A model generated the notes under the pieces. It worked only from the letters and a program-made list of their open reading frames with translations, did not search any database and was not told the origin of the DNA. The position numbers were made by a program, and so were the translations under genes. A stretch of DNA of 6,876 bases, from the NCBI GenBank assembly GCA_021779415.1, contig JAJYAS010000180.1, forward strand, positions 1 to 6,876, in the 5' to 3' direction. This document shows, piece by piece, positions 6,012-6,876 of this stretch. Origin of the DNA: Bacillota bacterium. Its GTDB lineage: Bacteria; Bacillota_B; Desulfitobacteriia; Desulfitobacteriales; Desulfitobacteriaceae. Every line of letters begins with the position of its first letter. The first letter of the stretch is position 1.

Positions 6012-6848
6012 CTAATTCTCCAACCACATACCCTTAAACACGTAAGTAGCGGGACCTGTCATATAGACATGATTGTCTGGTCCCCATTCAATAAATAAAT
6101 CTCCGCCCGGCAAATGAACGGTCACGGCACGTTCTGTCTTTTGGTTGAGCACAGCGGCTACCGTAGAGCCACAGGCACCCGTACCACAGGCCAGCGTCGG
6201 TCCAGCACCCCGTTCCCACACTTTCATGGTCATTTCACGAGGGGAGTCGATGCGAATGAACTCAACATTGGTTTTACGAGGAAACAACGGGTGTTTTTCA
6301 ATTGCAGGACCAATACGTTCAAAATCAAGCGTATCAAAATCCTCCACAAAGATGACACAGTGCGGGTTCCCCATGGAAACTGCCGTGTATTGGAAGGTTT
6401 TCCCTAAAACTTCGAGTGGTTGCGCAACCACCGGTTCCCCTTGGCCCAGAACAGGAACAAGGTCGGCCCGCAAAATAGGCTCACCCATATCCACCCGCAC
6501 CCCTTGAACTTGGCCGTCTTGGATATTAAGCCGTAAGGTTAAAACCCCAGCAAGAGTTTCAACACGCATTGGGTTATGTTGTACAATCCCTTGATCATAA
6601 ACATACCGTGCAAAACAACGTGAAGCATTCCCACACATTTCCGGTTCGGACCCGTCAGGATTAAAGATGCGCATCCGAGCATCTGCGACTTTCGAAGGGA
6701 GTATTACGGCTAACCCATCCCCGCCGATGCCAAACTGTCGGTGGCAGAGCTTTTGGGCCAACTTCGGATAATCCACGTCGGCTGAAACAGAAAAATGGTC
6801 TAGGAAAACAAAATCATTCCCCAGACCATGCATTTTAACAAATTCCAT
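6012..6848 (-). CDS. dapF: Diaminopimelate epimerase
   Basis: Cofactor-independent epimerase converting LL-diaminopimelate to meso-diaminopimelate, the direct precursor of lysine and of the peptidoglycan cross-link residue. The 278 residues match the family length. The N-terminus shows KMHGLGNDF (5-13) and GIGGDG (40-45). The first active-site cysteine is Cys72 in NPDGSEPEMCGNASRC (63-78), and the second is Cys221 in ACGTGAC (220-226); both are intact. The loop has CGNA rather than the more common CGNG, a substitution the family tolerates. The ATG start is preceded by a strong AGGGGGGAG (6857-6865). The gene lies upstream of dapL in one apparent unit. Only 28 nt of upstream sequence is visible, so the promoter, or a further upstream gene, lies outside the window. 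Identification is secure. Confidence 0.97.
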   Translation of the reverse strand: MEFVKMHGLGNDFVFLDHFSVSADVDYPKLAQKLCHRQFGIGGDGLAVILPSKVADARMRIFNPDGSEPEMCGNASRCFARYVYDQGIVQHNPMRVETLAGVLTLRLNIQDGQVQGVRVDMGEPILRADLVPVLGQGEPVVAQPLEVLGKTFQYTAVSMGNPHCVIFVEDFDTLDFERIGPAIEKHPLFPRKTNVEFIRIDSPREMTMKVWERGAGPTLACGTGACGSTVAAVLNQKTERAVTVHLPGGDLFIEWGPDNHVYMTGPATYVFKGMWLEN

Positions 6849-6876
6849 CGTACTTGCTCCCCCCTAAATCGATGAT

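Noticed and set aside
6114..6507. Plus-strand open frames opposite dapF
   Set aside because: Antisense shadows of a complete dapF; no ribosome binding site or family likeness.
1..6876. A novel defence, mobile or secondary-metabolite system
   Set aside because: All eight genes are conserved housekeeping or core regulatory genes in a familiar Firmicutes order, with intact motifs and no sign of insertion, integration sites or repeats of mobile DNA.

Overview
The window looks like ordinary chromosomal housekeeping DNA from a Gram-positive, spore-former-type Clostridia bacterium. The proteins most resemble those of the Desulfitobacterium/Desulfosporosinus group (Peptococcaceae), but this is a judgement from protein character and gene order, not a database match. 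The pointers are the core order yicC-remA-gmk-rpoZ-coaBC (Firmicutes), a RemA protein, an LL-diaminopimelate aminotransferase beside dapF, strong AGGAGG-type ribosome binding sites, and use of TTG and GTG starts. All eight genes lie on the minus strand, so transcription runs from high to low coordinates.

Right part (6848 down to 4796): dapF and dapL. These are the last two steps of the direct aminotransferase route to meso-diaminopimelate, for peptidoglycan and lysine. DapL makes LL-DAP from tetrahydrodipicolinate and DapF epimerises it to meso-DAP. A long perfect hairpin (4714-4753) follows dapL and probably ends this unit.

Middle and left part (4557 down to 165): yicC-remA-gmk-rpoZ-coaBC-metK, six tightly packed genes. 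Their gaps run from 13 nt down to overlaps of 4 and 1 nt, so they look like one translationally coupled operon. They encode a YicC-family endoribonuclease, the small DNA-binding regulator RemA, guanylate kinase, RNA polymerase omega, the bifunctional CoA biosynthesis enzyme CoaBC, and S-adenosylmethionine synthetase. An extended -10 promoter (4663-4671) and a leader of about 100 nt with two inverted repeats precede yicC. metK is followed by an intrinsic terminator (109-148).

Left edge (1-112): after the metK terminator there is a near-consensus sigma-A promoter (63-92) pointing out of the window. It serves a gene that is not present here; priA would be the expected neighbour in this lineage, but that is inference.

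I found no mobile element, CRISPR array, RNA gene, phage or defence gene, and no convincing undescribed system. The points most worth a second look are regulatory: the yicC leader, with a perfect hairpin where the ribosome binding site should be and repeated GTTAA motifs, and metK lying inside the operon with no room for its own SAM riboswitch.
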